Part shown: one piece after another, positions 25,152 to 33,575 of the stretch
How positions within the stretch are numbered: the first letter of the stretch is position 1
Layout: each line of letters begins with the position of its first letter
DNA from: SVEL01 sp017381055
GTDB lineage: Bacteria > Bacillota > Clostridia > Lachnospirales > Lachnospiraceae
Reading direction: 5' to 3'
Length of the DNA stretch: 64,000 nt
NCBI GenBank assembly: GCA_036307185.1
Contig: JAXJYC010000008.1
Location: 1-64,000, forward strand
The notes under the pieces: model-generated
What the model saw: the letters and a program-made list of their open reading frames with translations, nothing else
What the model was told of the DNA's origin: nothing
The model's database searches: none
Position numbers and translations under genes: made by a program

Positions 25152-26018
25152 TTAATAAATATCAAAATCAATCGACTCTATAATAACTTCTTCCTTTGGC
25201 TTAGAACTAGAGTCCACCTCCACAGCTGCAATTTTGTCTAACACATCATAGCCTTCAACAATCTGTCCAAATACTGTATGCTTCTGGTATAACCAACAAG
25301 CTCCACCATTTTCTTTATAATAATTAACTAAATCATAATCAACGCCTAAACTTCTTAAATTCATAACATCCCCAATACTATATTCCTTATTCTGAACAAT
25401 AAAGAACTGGGAACCATTTGTATTAGCTCCTGCATTTGCCATACATAATGCACCTCTCATAGGAATAAGGTACTTAGAATACTCATCTGTAAACGGAATA
25501 GCTTCACCATCTTCACTTGTCCAAATACTCTCTCCACCTGCGCCTGTTCCTTCTGGGTCTCCACCCTGAATCATGAAGTCGTTCATAATTCTATGGAATG
25601 AAAGTCCATCATAATATCCTTCCTTAGCATGAGCCACAAAATTCTCTACAGCTAATGGTGCATGCTCAGGGAAAAATCTAACTGTAATAGTACCATAATT
25701 CTTAACATTTATCTTTGCTATTAAATCACCCTTTTCAGGTTTATCATACTGTACTATCTTAACATCTTCCTTCTCTTCATCATCTAAATATGCAACATTA
25801 CCTTTTATAACAATATCATTGCCAGTAACCTTTTCAATAGCATCCTTAACCTGCATTGTATGCATAAAGAAATAAAGTGCCACTGCCAATCCTAAAAATG
25901 CAACTGCCGCCACTATGGCAACCACAGTAGAATTCATTTTTTTCTTGCCTGCTGAGCCTACCTTTGCCTCTTTAGTCTCAACTACTTCTTCAACATTCTT
26001 CTCATTTTGATTTTCCAT
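25152..26018 (-). CDS. Membrane-anchored cyclophilin-type peptidyl-prolyl isomerase
   Basis: It catalyses cis-trans isomerisation of proline bonds, probably on exported proteins. From the ATG at 26018 (GAGG nine bases upstream) the 288-residue protein has a short acidic cytoplasmic N-terminus, a membrane helix near 30-52 (STVVAIVAAVAFLGLAVALY), a linker, and a cyclophilin domain from about 105: SFHRIMNDFMIQGGDPEGTG, GSQFFIV, and QKHTVFGQIVEGYDVLDKI. An upstream GTG at 26048 lacks a ribosome binding site and is rejected. It heads the probable operon running to cheV. Confidence 0.93.
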   Translation of the reverse strand: MENQNEKNVEEVVETKEAKVGSAGKKKMNSTVVAIVAAVAFLGLAVALYFFMHTMQVKDAIEKVTGNDIVIKGNVAYLDDEEKEDVKIVQYDKPEKGDLIAKINVKNYGTITVRFFPEHAPLAVENFVAHAKEGYYDGLSFHRIMNDFMIQGGDPEGTGAGGESIWTSEDGEAIPFTDEYSKYLIPMRGALCMANAGANTNGSQFFIVQNKEYSIGDVMNLRSLGVDYDLVNYYKENGGACWLYQKHTVFGQIVEGYDVLDKIAAVEVDSSSKPKEEVIIESIDFDIY

Positions 26019-26145
26019 TTTTATAAACCTCACTCCGCTTATTTTCACCGCTACCTATATTTTCCAGTAGCAGAATTAACTCCTAAAATTATACCATATG
26101 TGCTATTCAAAATCAATGAATCCACAATATCTACACACTTTTTGA

Positions 26146-26367
26146 TTAATCATCTATAACAGCCAAAATATTAGCCGCAAGCATTCCCTTCTCAGACATC
26201 TTAGATGGATTATTCATCTCCTCTTCCATCTCCACATCCAAGATAACATCATACACCTCCATAAGGCCATCCTCATCAAGTTCAAACAAGGCCTCCTTAG
26301 TAATAGCCATCTCCTTACAAATCAACTTTATCTCTCGTTCACCTAAACACTTTAATTTCTCATTCAT
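26146..26367 (-). CDS. Small acidic hypothetical protein
   Basis: A 73-residue protein rich in Glu, Met and Leu (LDEDGLMEVYDVILDVEMEEEM), probably all helical. I do not recognise it. GAAGGGAG lies nine bases before the ATG, which supports translation. It lies between the SPFH gene terminator and the cyclophilin gene and may be monocistronic. Confidence 0.65.
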   Translation of the reverse strand: MNEKLKCLGEREIKLICKEMAITKEALFELDEDGLMEVYDVILDVEMEEEMNNPSKMSEKGMLAANILAVIDD

Positions 26368-26441
26368 AGTTCAACGCTCCCTTCACAAAACTACCCTAAT
26401 TTTACCACGAAACCCGCACCCACACAAGAACTTTAGACCAC

Positions 26442-26472
26442 AAAAAAACCACGAGGTGCGGGACCTCGTGGT
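26442..26472 (-). terminator. Strong terminator of the SPFH gene
   Basis: ACCACGAGGT and ACCTCGTGGT form a perfect 10-bp stem, followed on the minus strand by seven T. It lies 24 bases after the stop at 26497. Confidence 0.92.
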
Positions 26473-26496
26473 AATATATTTTGTTTTGTGAAGGTT

Positions 26497-27771
26497 TTAC
26501 TGTACTTGTGTTCCACACTCTGCACAGAACTTACCTGAAACCTCTTTTCCGCAATTTGAACAGAACTTCTTAGTTGGTACCTCAATCTTTGTTCCGCACT
26601 CCCCACAGAATTTACCTGCTACTGCAGCACCACATTTAGGACATGTCATCCCTGCTGGTGTTGGAGTTGCTGGTGCCGCTGCTGGCGCTACCTGAGCTGT
26701 TGGTGCCGCCTGTGGCTGCTGCATCATTTGCTGTGTTCCTGCCACATTCATACCCTGGTTCTGCATACCCTGTACATTCTGCTGCTGCATCTGATTATTC
26801 ATCATCTGGTTGCCAAACATAGCTGGAGCACCCATCATGTTAACCATACCCATACCCATAAAGCCTGTAGCTGCACCACTAGTATTGTTAGCTGCATCTA
26901 CCATAGCTGTAGCATATGCATCTGTCATAACACCCTGCTGCTGGTATGCATCTCCACCGATTTCGTATCTATCAATCTTTTCAGCAGACTCTTCTGTTAA
27001 CTTAATTCCCTGAATAGCAAAGGATACAATGTTAATACCTCTTCTTCTTATATCCTCATCATATACACCCTCCTGCATAATCTTTTTGATAAGAGGTGTC
27101 TGACTTGGAAGATCAAGTGGGGAAATCTTATTCTTCTCAGAAGCCAATTCATTAAGTACCGCCTGAAGCGCTGACTGTACTTCAGCTCTCATCTGTTCAC
27201 AAAGTGTCTCTTTCTCGTATATATCAGCTGTACCTGCAATCTCTCTTAAAAACACTGCTGGATCTTTAATCTTAAATGTATACTTACCAAAACATGTAAT
27301 GTCAACTTTCATTGGCTGCAAACCGCCCATACGAGCATTCATAACTGCATGTTCCCAGTCTCTATACATAACTGGTGTAGCTGTACCAAATCCATTATCT
27401 AAAATCTCTGTTGCATTAATATAGAAAACAGAATCCTGAATTGGTCTTCCACCGCCATATGTAAAACGTGTCCACATATCCTTAAATGATGCACCAAAAT
27501 CTCCTGCAAAGAATGATGGAGCACCTTCCTCATATCTATATACACCTTCCTGTGCAGTAGCATCTACAACTCTACCACCTGAAACGATTACCGCAATCTG
27601 ACCTGGATTAACGATAATAGAACTACCATGTGAAATAACACCTGTCTTTGTTGTCTTACGCATCATGAGGACGTTATTTGTCATATCTTCGCATATGACG
27701 GCGTCCTTCCACTGATCTTTTAAATTTCCACCTACTGCGCTAAATGCAGCGCCTATAAAACCTAATGCCAT
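26497..27771 (-). CDS. SPFH-domain protein with double zinc ribbon (YdjI/virion-core-like)
   Basis: The 424-residue protein has an N-terminal SPFH-type domain (about 10-270: SSIIVNPGQIAVIVSGGRV, GKYTFKIKDPAVFLREIAG, RRGINIVSFAIQGIKL), a Met/Asn/Gln/Ala/Pro-rich linker (about 300-375) and two zinc ribbons at the C-terminus (CPKCG...CGECG and CSNCG...CAECG). Related proteins in Firmicutes are annotated as SPFH/virion core proteins and may scaffold membrane microdomains under envelope stress; the zinc ribbons probably mediate contacts. It follows the zinc-ribbon membrane protein gene after 26 bases. AGAGAGG lies nine bases before the start. Exact role unknown. Confidence 0.85.
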   Translation of the reverse strand: MALGFIGAAFSAVGGNLKDQWKDAVICEDMTNNVLMMRKTTKTGVISHGSSIIVNPGQIAVIVSGGRVVDATAQEGVYRYEEGAPSFFAGDFGASFKDMWTRFTYGGGRPIQDSVFYINATEILDNGFGTATPVMYRDWEHAVMNARMGGLQPMKVDITCFGKYTFKIKDPAVFLREIAGTADIYEKETLCEQMRAEVQSALQAVLNELASEKNKISPLDLPSQTPLIKKIMQEGVYDEDIRRRGINIVSFAIQGIKLTEESAEKIDRYEIGGDAYQQQGVMTDAYATAMVDAANNTSGAATGFMGMGMVNMMGAPAMFGNQMMNNQMQQQNVQGMQNQGMNVAGTQQMMQQPQAAPTAQVAPAAAPATPTPAGMTCPKCGAAVAGKFCGECGTKIEVPTKKFCSNCGKEVSGKFCAECGTQVQ

Positions 27772-27797
27772 ATTTATATACCTCTCTTATCTATAGT

Positions 27798-29174
27798 TTA
27801 TTTAGTTAATTCAACTGGAGCATCTGTAAGAATCCAATCGTATCTTGAAACATCATAATTATCACCGCAACACTTACACTTTCCATCAATAGTAAGATTG
27901 ATGTTAGCTCCACAACACTTACATGTAATAGTCTTATAACCTTCATTCACCTGTGTCATAGCACTTACATGCTTCATAACAGCATAATTAAGTTTCTTAG
28001 TTTTCTTTTTAATTTTCTTCTTATTATCTTTCTTACGTAAGATAAGTTGTTCAATCTTCATCTTAACATTTACATGACGATATTCGCCTTCAGTTCTATA
28101 ATTGCTAAGAACTGCGTTTTTAAAGTTAAAATCAAGAAGATAATACTCATCATACTTATTTACAGCTTCTATCTTCTTATATAACTCTGGTGTAGTAAAT
28201 GGCTTTGTTTTGCTAAGCTCAAAATCTCTAGCCATTTCCAATGCACGAACCAAATATGTAATACGTTTAATAAACGTCATTCTACTTGACAGCGGATCAT
28301 CTGCAGCCATAACCTTAAACACTGATAAAGCCTTGTTTAACCATACTAATGATGCTATAACAGCTACCAATGCCAAAAGATTAATTCCAACTAATGCAAG
28401 ACCAAACACAAACTTATTAATGATAATCTCAGCCACTCCTAAAAGAAGTAATATTACAAAACCGCCTAAAATTAAAGCTGTCTTTAAATCTGAGCGCTTC
28501 TGAATCTGAACATCATTGATAGTCCACTGATAATTCTCTGCCGAATAATGAGATTTACAATTTGGACAATCATAGAAATCTCCCTGAGGTTCAATAGGAG
28601 TACCACAATTAATACAATATGTAACCTTATCTTTCTCAACCTGATTACTCTTCAAGAAACTAAGTGTAAGCTGTGCCTTACAAGTGTCAGAATATATCTT
28701 CTTATCAGTTGTTGTATCGTAATATGTTTCTGTATATTCACAAGGAAGTGTAGTTATGGTCATATCATTCTTACCATCTTCCATGATAATGTTAATCGCT
28801 TGATTTTCCATTACCTTTGCTGCTTCCTCATCAACCTTAACATCAATATCCTTCTTAACACCTAACTTTTGCAATGCATCTACAGTACACTTTGTAGTAT
28901 AATGTAAATTCTCTGTAAGCATTGACTCAGCCGCTTTCATGTTAAATGTGCTAAAAATCTTGTTATACGCCTTAATAAGATTATCCATAGCTTCCTTTGG
29001 AATGCTACGTTTGCCCTTATCCCCCGTCGTAAAACTCTTAATTTTTGCTGAAGTAATACCAATAACTAATACACCCATACCACCTATTGCTGCTGTAATA
29101 ATCGTAAGCGCAAGGGGTATCATATTAGGATCAATTGGTAAAATCTCGCAAATTGTTTGCCACAATTTTTCCAT
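27798..29174 (-). CDS. Zinc-ribbon membrane protein with TIM44-like region
   Basis: A 458-residue membrane protein. A membrane helix near 17-42 (IPLALTIITAAIGGMGVLVIG) is followed by a soluble region (45-180) that may be TIM44/Tim44-like, then a zinc ribbon CINCG...CPNC (about 187-207), two close membrane helices (about 233-255 and 260-283), a basic stretch KKDNKKKIKKKTKK and a second ribbon CKCCG...CKCCG at the C-terminus. It is 26 bases upstream of the SPFH gene, and both carry two zinc ribbons, so they probably act together at the membrane. No catalytic residues are visible. Confidence 0.75.
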   Translation of the reverse strand: MEKLWQTICEILPIDPNMIPLALTIITAAIGGMGVLVIGITSAKIKSFTTGDKGKRSIPKEAMDNLIKAYNKIFSTFNMKAAESMLTENLHYTTKCTVDALQKLGVKKDIDVKVDEEAAKVMENQAINIIMEDGKNDMTITTLPCEYTETYYDTTTDKKIYSDTCKAQLTLSFLKSNQVEKDKVTYCINCGTPIEPQGDFYDCPNCKSHYSAENYQWTINDVQIQKRSDLKTALILGGFVILLLLGVAEIIINKFVFGLALVGINLLALVAVIASLVWLNKALSVFKVMAADDPLSSRMTFIKRITYLVRALEMARDFELSKTKPFTTPELYKKIEAVNKYDEYYLLDFNFKNAVLSNYRTEGEYRHVNVKMKIEQLILRKKDNKKKIKKKTKKLNYAVMKHVSAMTQVNEGYKTITCKCCGANINLTIDGKCKCCGDNYDVSRYDWILTDAPVELTK

Positions 29175-29278
29175 TTAAACCTTCTCCTTTTATCGTATTT
29201 TTCGTTTTCTCTTTAGAAACACTTTAATATTTTATCATACGAAAGGAAAATAATCAATATATGACTGTTAATAACTTA

Positions 29279-29346
29279 AATTCGCAGAGTAATATGCACA
29301 GCATTATTTACTATGTCATACTTATCTCTGCGAATTATGTCAATTT
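29279..29346. other. Long-armed palindrome between rubrerythrin and zinc-ribbon genes
   Basis: AATTCGCAGAG and CTCTGCGAATT are perfect 11-bp complements 46 bases apart, with inner complementarity between AGTAATA and TATTTACT. It lies just past the stop at 29358 and may form the 3' end structure of the upstream transcript. Confidence 0.5.
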
Positions 29347-29357
29347 ATTGACTATTA

Positions 29358-30533
29358 TTAATAATTCTCTTTACGTACTTCAAAGAAGCTCTTTGGATGA
29401 TTACATACTGGACATACATCTGGTGCTGCTGTGCCCATTACTAAATGTCCACAGTTACGGCACTCCCACATAACCACTCCACTCTTCTCAAACACAGCCT
29501 TTGTCTCTACATTCTTAAGAAGTGCGCGGTATCTCTCTTCATGAGCCTTCTCAATAGCTGCTACGCCTCTAAACTGAGCTGCAAGCTCTGGGAATCCTTC
29601 CTCCTCAGCATCCTTTGCGAAGCTCTCATACATATCTGTCCACTCGTAATTCTCGCCTTCTGCAGCATGAAGAAGATTCTCCTCTGTTGTTCCAAGCTCA
29701 CCTAATGCTTTAAACCAAAGTTTTGCATGCTCCTTCTCATTTTCTGCTGTCTTTAAGAAAAGCTCTGCAATCTGCTCATAACCATTCTTTTTAGCTACCG
29801 AAGCAAAATATGTGTACTTATTTCTTGCCTGAGACTCTCCTGCAAATGCCTCCCATAAATTCTTCTCTGTCTTTGTACCTGCGTACTTGTTCTGTGCCAT
29901 TTTTTCTTCCTCCTTGTTTACCTTCTCAAAATCTGATGCTGGATGCTTGCATATCGGACATATAAAATCTTCCGGCAATTCCTCTCCAACATATTCATAA
30001 CCACATATTGTACAACGCCAAATAACCTGTCCATCAGGTGTTTCGCCTACTTTTTGTGGCTTCGGCTTTATGTGCTCATGATAATATGCGTAAGTCACTG
30101 ATGGATAATCACTTAAAACCTCCATATCTGTAACCTCGCCTATAAATATTGAATGTGTCCCCACATCAATTATTTCCGTAACATTTGCAGATATATACGA
30201 ATTAACTCCTTTAGTAATATAAGGCATTCCATCCTTTGAAAAAGCATAATCCGTGAAATCTGAAAACTTATCTACGTCCCTTCCCGATTGAAAACCAAAA
30301 TGTTTAAATAGGTCAAATGTTGCATCTACACTTATAATAGATGCGGCAAACTTCTTCGTTTCTTTTATCATTTGATGAGTGTAATTATCCTTATTAACAG
30401 TAACACTAACCTTATTAGGATTAGAAGTCACTTGGGTAAGTGTATTAACTATACACCCATTATTTTTTTCCCCTTCTTTAGCCGTTAGTACATACAAGCC
30501 ATAAGAAACCTTTTGCAAAACTTTGCTATCCAT
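29358..30533 (-). CDS. Flavin reductase-rubredoxin-rubrerythrin fusion
   Basis: A 391-residue oxidative-stress protein for anaerobes. From the ATG at 30533 (AGGAGG six bases upstream) it has an FMN-binding flavin reductase-like domain (1-165), a rubredoxin domain (CTICGYEY...CPICKHP, about 174-205), a ferritin-like di-iron domain with paired EAFAGESQARNKY, AENEKEHAKLW and AAIEKAHEERY, and a C-terminal rubredoxin (CRNCGH...CPVCNHP). Electrons could flow NAD(P)H to FMN to rubredoxin to the di-iron site that reduces peroxide, all in one chain. The junction encodes a perfect internal Shine-Dalgarno followed by ATG (29900), so a free 180-residue rubrerythrin may also be made. Confidence 0.92.
   Translation of the reverse strand: MDSKVLQKVSYGLYVLTAKEGEKNNGCIVNTLTQVTSNPNKVSVTVNKDNYTHQMIKETKKFAASIISVDATFDLFKHFGFQSGRDVDKFSDFTDYAFSKDGMPYITKGVNSYISANVTEIIDVGTHSIFIGEVTDMEVLSDYPSVTYAYYHEHIKPKPQKVGETPDGQVIWRCTICGYEYVGEELPEDFICPICKHPASDFEKVNKEEEKMAQNKYAGTKTEKNLWEAFAGESQARNKYTYFASVAKKNGYEQIAELFLKTAENEKEHAKLWFKALGELGTTEENLLHAAEGENYEWTDMYESFAKDAEEEGFPELAAQFRGVAAIEKAHEERYRALLKNVETKAVFEKSGVVMWECRNCGHLVMGTAAPDVCPVCNHPKSFFEVRKENY
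29909..29915 (-). promoter_or_regulatory. Internal ribosome binding site for stand-alone rubrerythrin
   Basis: AAGGAGG on the minus strand lies eight bases before an in-frame ATG at 29900, which opens MAQNKYAGTKTEKNLWEAF, exactly where free rubrerythrins begin. It lies inside the fusion frame, coding for the linker residues KEE. Confidence 0.7.
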
Positions 30534-30593
30534 TTTGCACCTCCTATTTAGTTTTCTAACATTATACAACATTCACAAATAATTTTCCATAAA

Positions 30594-30630
30594 AAAAAGA
30601 TTTCAATTAATAAATAACTGAAATCTTTTT
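30594..30630. terminator. Terminator after the Asn-rich membrane protein
   Basis: AAAAAGATTTCA and TGAAATCTTTTT form a perfect 12-bp stem with T-runs in both directions. It lies 15 bases after the stop at 30645. Confidence 0.88.
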
Positions 30631-30644
30631 ACCATATTTATCTA

Positions 30645-31253
30645 TTAGTTCTCTTTGAATTTCTTTATAAGAACAGCAACTGAATAAGCAACACTAAAGA
30701 TATAACTCTTGATCATATATCCAATATACTCACTTCTAACTTCACTGTTCATCTCATATGCCCACTCGAACCATACCTTTGCTGTTGATACAGATTTACC
30801 CGTTTCCTTTGCTATATAATAAATATATCCATATCTAATACCAAAATATGTAGCTATAAGTATAAATACAAGACAAATTACAAGACCAATAAAATCCATC
30901 TTCTTTGTAATCTTCTCATATACAAAAATACCTGCAAAACCTACAGCAAATCCAAGTATATAAATCATAGTTCCTGTAATACCTGTTATAAACACCCAAA
31001 GAATTGTAGCTAAAACTATTGCTGCTAATGCCGCACCAGCTCCTATAAGTGTTTTTGTCAAATCAAATGATTTCATATCATTTGCAAACATAGCTGAAAC
31101 ACCCTGATTCACATTAGTAGGCTGAGAATACATCTGGTTATTATACATCTGATTATTCACCTGACCGTTCATCTGGTTGTTCATCTGGTTGTTTTCTGGA
31201 TTGTTCATCTGATTATTCATCTGATTACCCATTTGATTAAAATTGTTATCCAT
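30645..31253 (-). CDS. Membrane protein with Asn/Met/Gln-rich N-terminus
   Basis: I do not recognise the family. The 202-residue protein opens MDNNFNQMGNQMNNQMNN, a low-complexity Asn/Met/Gln stretch of about 40 residues, followed by membrane helices near 65-87, 95-112 and 120-142, and a final hydrophobic segment near 180-195. The start MDNNFN is shared with the protein at 31619-32170 (MDNNFNMQQQ), so I prefer the ATG at 31253 over one two codons earlier (31259), though the earlier one also has AGGAG nearby. It probably belongs to a local family of envelope proteins with disordered Q/N/M-rich tails. Confidence 0.65.
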   Translation of the reverse strand: MDNNFNQMGNQMNNQMNNPENNQMNNQMNGQVNNQMYNNQMYSQPTNVNQGVSAMFANDMKSFDLTKTLIGAGAALAAIVLATILWVFITGITGTMIYILGFAVGFAGIFVYEKITKKMDFIGLVICLVFILIATYFGIRYGYIYYIAKETGKSVSTAKVWFEWAYEMNSEVRSEYIGYMIKSYIFSVAYSVAVLIKKFKEN

Positions 31254-31327
31254 CTTCATTTTTCTCCTTTTGTGAAATTTCCCTAACTCCTATAAGCTAG
31301 CATAGAAATAATATTTTGTAAATCAAA

Positions 31328-31565
31328 TCTTTTCTAGGAAATTAGTACCACAAATCTCTATATAGCCTTTTAATAACTTTCCTAGAACAAAGCGGACAAG
31401 TCCGCATCATCTCCCTAAATCTCTCTATCTAGAGGGACTTGCTCCGTTTTGCGCGCGAAACGCATGTCACGAAGTGACAATCTACCATATGCGTTTCTGC
31501 GCATCCTCGCGGAGCGTTTTTTATTATATAGGAAAGTTTGAAGAACTTTTCTATATAATAAAAAA
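31328..31565. repeat. Highly structured intergenic region
   Basis: There is no gene from 31260 to 31618. Pairing segments include TCTAGGAAA with TTTCCTAGA, GCGGAC with GTCCGC, a nested stem GCTCCG/CGGAGC, GCGC/GCGC and GAAACGCAT/ATGCGTTTC enclosing GTCAC/GTGAC (about 31451-31516), and a 22-bp arm at 31517-31538 complementary to 31544-31565 with one G-U pair. The density of pairing resembles the element at 15401-15671 and suggests a mobile palindrome cluster or a structured RNA. Confidence 0.7.
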
Positions 31566-31592
31566 CAACAGGCCTCCTACAGAAGCCTGTTG
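31566..31592 (-). terminator. Terminator of the QPM-repeat membrane protein
   Basis: CAACAGGC and GCCTGTTG pair around a short loop; on the minus strand a TTTTTT run follows. It lies 27 bases after the stop at 31619. Confidence 0.85.
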
Positions 31593-31618
31593 CTAACATA
31601 AAGCATTACTTTACTTAT

Positions 31619-32170
31619 TTACTTTTTTTTGGTGAAAGTTTCTTCATCACCATATTCATCAGCAAGAACTAATGTCTTATCATTAAGCTTAACAATAGTA
31701 AATACCATTTCCTCTGACTCACCAAAAGCTGACATAGTTACTGTAAGTTCATCACCTTTTCTTGACCATGTGATAGGTAAGCTAAAGCCTCCAGAACTTA
31801 CTGTACCCTTGTTATCTTTCTCAAAAGTAAACGCATTACCTTCAGCTGTTTCCCACTTACCAATAATTTCATCCTTGTTTCCACCAAGAACAAGTAATAA
31901 AACGATAGTTACGATAGCTGCAACTAATACAAATGCTCCAACGCTGATACCAATAATAAGCCCCTTATTGCTCTTCTTTGGCTGCTGATACATTGGGTTA
32001 TACATTGGTTGACCCATTGGCTGCTGCATTGGCTGGCCCATTGGCTGCTGCATTGGCTGACCCATTGGCTGCTGCATTGGCTGGCCCATTGGCTGCTGCA
32101 TTGGTTGGCCCATTGGCTGACCCATTGGCTGTTGCATTGGTTGCTGCTGCATGTTGAAATTGTTATCCAT
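31619..32170 (-). CDS. Membrane protein with QPM repeats and DUF5640-like domain
   Basis: The 183-residue protein starts MDNNFNMQQQPM, followed by a Gln/Pro/Met repeat of eight-residue units (QPMQQPMG type, about residues 10-55), a basic patch, a membrane helix near 70-94 (GLIIGISVGAFVLVAAIVTIV) and an extracellular beta domain beginning IIGKWETAEGNAFTFEKD, like small DUF5640-type lipocalin-fold domains. The repeat DNA is a 24-bp minisatellite. AAAGGAG lies eight bases before the ATG. It shares its first residues and topology with the neighbour at 30645-31253. Function unknown. Confidence 0.72.
   Translation of the reverse strand: MDNNFNMQQQPMQQPMGQPMGQPMQQPMGQPMQQPMGQPMQQPMGQPMQQPMGQPMYNPMYQQPKKSNKGLIIGISVGAFVLVAAIVTIVLLLVLGGNKDEIIGKWETAEGNAFTFEKDNKGTVSSGGFSLPITWSRKGDELTVTMSAFGESEEMVFTIVKLNDKTLVLADEYGDEETFTKKK
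32015..32146. repeat. 24-bp coding minisatellite (QPM repeats)
   Basis: The unit on the plus strand is near CATTGGCTGCTGCATTGGCT plus GGCC or GACC. Four nearly identical 24-bp units start at 32015, 32039, 32063 and 32087, followed by a half unit and a degenerate unit. All changes keep the frame and mostly the amino acids. Copy number probably varies between strains. Confidence 0.9.
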
Positions 32171-32221
32171 ATCTTCTTCTCCTTTATGTATTTTACGTTT
32201 ATTACAGTTTAACCTAATATT

Positions 32222-33415
32222 TTACTTTTGTAAAGAGTTAACATTTTTCAATAGATTTTCTTTAATATATTCGTAATCTACTTGTGTGTGCTCCATATTA
32301 GTATCACTTGTAATCATTAAGTACTTATAATATCCTAATTCGTCTTTTTGTATAGCATTAGTTGTAACAAAAAAATATTCTTTTGGACTTTCACCTACAT
32401 CCATCTTATACTGATAAATGTTATAATCCTTATGAGAACCTAAATTTTCATATCTTTGATTATTAGCTATCTCTTCTAGGCTATCACTTTTGCCTGTATA
32501 AGATAGATAAATAACATGAGCTGTAGTATTATCATTCAATACTCGAAAAGCTATTTCATCATCTCTTATGGACAAAATATCATAAGCATTTCCTATATCA
32601 ATACTATAATTATTTTTCAACAAATCACTAATAGCATCTTCATAATAAAATAACGTTTTATCAAACTTATCTGCTGATGATATATACTGAACACTTAATC
32701 TATCTACGATACTTTCAACATATTCCTTATTAAACTCTGTCATAGGAGACTGTACTGTTGTTTCTGCATAATAAATTGTTTCTGCATAAAACTTAACCAC
32801 TTTGTAGTGATATGTATTTGTCTTTGAATTTATCTCTGGTACAATATAGAAACCATTATATTCCCATACTTCGTCACCCTCTTTTACGCTAAAAGAATTA
32901 TTTAACATCTCTGTTTTGAAATATTCTATATCCGTACTTAATTTTTCAGTATCATACTTAGCTGCACCTGAATACATAGACATCAAATCAGTAGCTTCTG
33001 TTGTTATCTCAGGTGTGAATTTTTCAGAGCTTACAGATATATAATTAGCTCCGTAGCCCTTTACATACCCTTTATTAATACTAAATAATTTTTCTTCTTT
33101 GTTTTCCGCGTTCATACATCCAGTAACATAGAACTTATCCTGTGAGCCATCACACATAATAGGTTCAAATTCAGGAAAATCCGAAAAGTCATAAGTAAAG
33201 ACAAAATACTCATCTTTATTCATAATAGGCATGATAGCACTAATTTTATTATTATTTTCTACTGTTTCATTAGCATCATCATTCGTAGCTTCGTTTTTTA
33301 TTTCTGTCTCTACACTTGTATTTTCTTCCCTTTTTGGTTCTGTTTTACCTCCACAACCCACTATACCAAGTGCCATTGTCGTTACTACTAGTAAACTTAA
33401 TAATTTTTTCTTCAT
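32222..33415 (-). CDS. Lipoprotein, unknown function
   Basis: A 397-residue protein with a lipoprotein signal peptide ending in LGIVGC (Cys21), then an acidic Asn/Glu/Thr-rich linker to about residue 57 and a large soluble domain that I do not recognise (YFVFTYDFSDFPEFEP, YKVVKFYAETIYYAETT, KEYFFVTTNAI). It is predicted to be anchored on the outer face of the membrane. It is followed 51 bases later by the start of the QPM-repeat protein, with no clear terminator, so the two may be co-transcribed. Confidence 0.72.
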   Translation of the reverse strand: MKKKLLSLLVVTTMALGIVGCGGKTEPKREENTSVETEIKNEATNDDANETVENNNKISAIMPIMNKDEYFVFTYDFSDFPEFEPIMCDGSQDKFYVTGCMNAENKEEKLFSINKGYVKGYGANYISVSSEKFTPEITTEATDLMSMYSGAAKYDTEKLSTDIEYFKTEMLNNSFSVKEGDEVWEYNGFYIVPEINSKTNTYHYKVVKFYAETIYYAETTVQSPMTEFNKEYVESIVDRLSVQYISSADKFDKTLFYYEDAISDLLKNNYSIDIGNAYDILSIRDDEIAFRVLNDNTTAHVIYLSYTGKSDSLEEIANNQRYENLGSHKDYNIYQYKMDVGESPKEYFFVTTNAIQKDELGYYKYLMITSDTNMEHTQVDYEYIKENLLKNVNSLQK

Positions 33416-33518
33416 AATAAATTTTCCCTTTTCTTTTTTCTTATTTTCATATGTTTGCCCCTAACACATACGCAGTATCAAGTCTAACATCAAGATATGT
33501 TGTCGTCAATATTTAAAC

Positions 33519-33552
33519 AAAAAAAGAACAAGAGACCTTTACCTTGTTCTTT
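33519..33552 (-). terminator. Terminator of tmRNA
   Basis: AAAGAACAAG and CTTGTTCTTT form a 10-bp stem, followed on the minus strand by seven T. The same stem sequence is used almost unchanged after tRNA-Leu(AAG) at 3422-3450. Confidence 0.88.
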
Positions 33553-33575
33553 AAGAAATAATGTTTACTTTATAA

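Noticed and set aside
29358..29900. Separate rubrerythrin gene instead of a fusion
   Set aside because: The frame is continuous with the reductase-rubredoxin part and has no stop, so it is listed as an internal start within the fusion rather than as its own gene.
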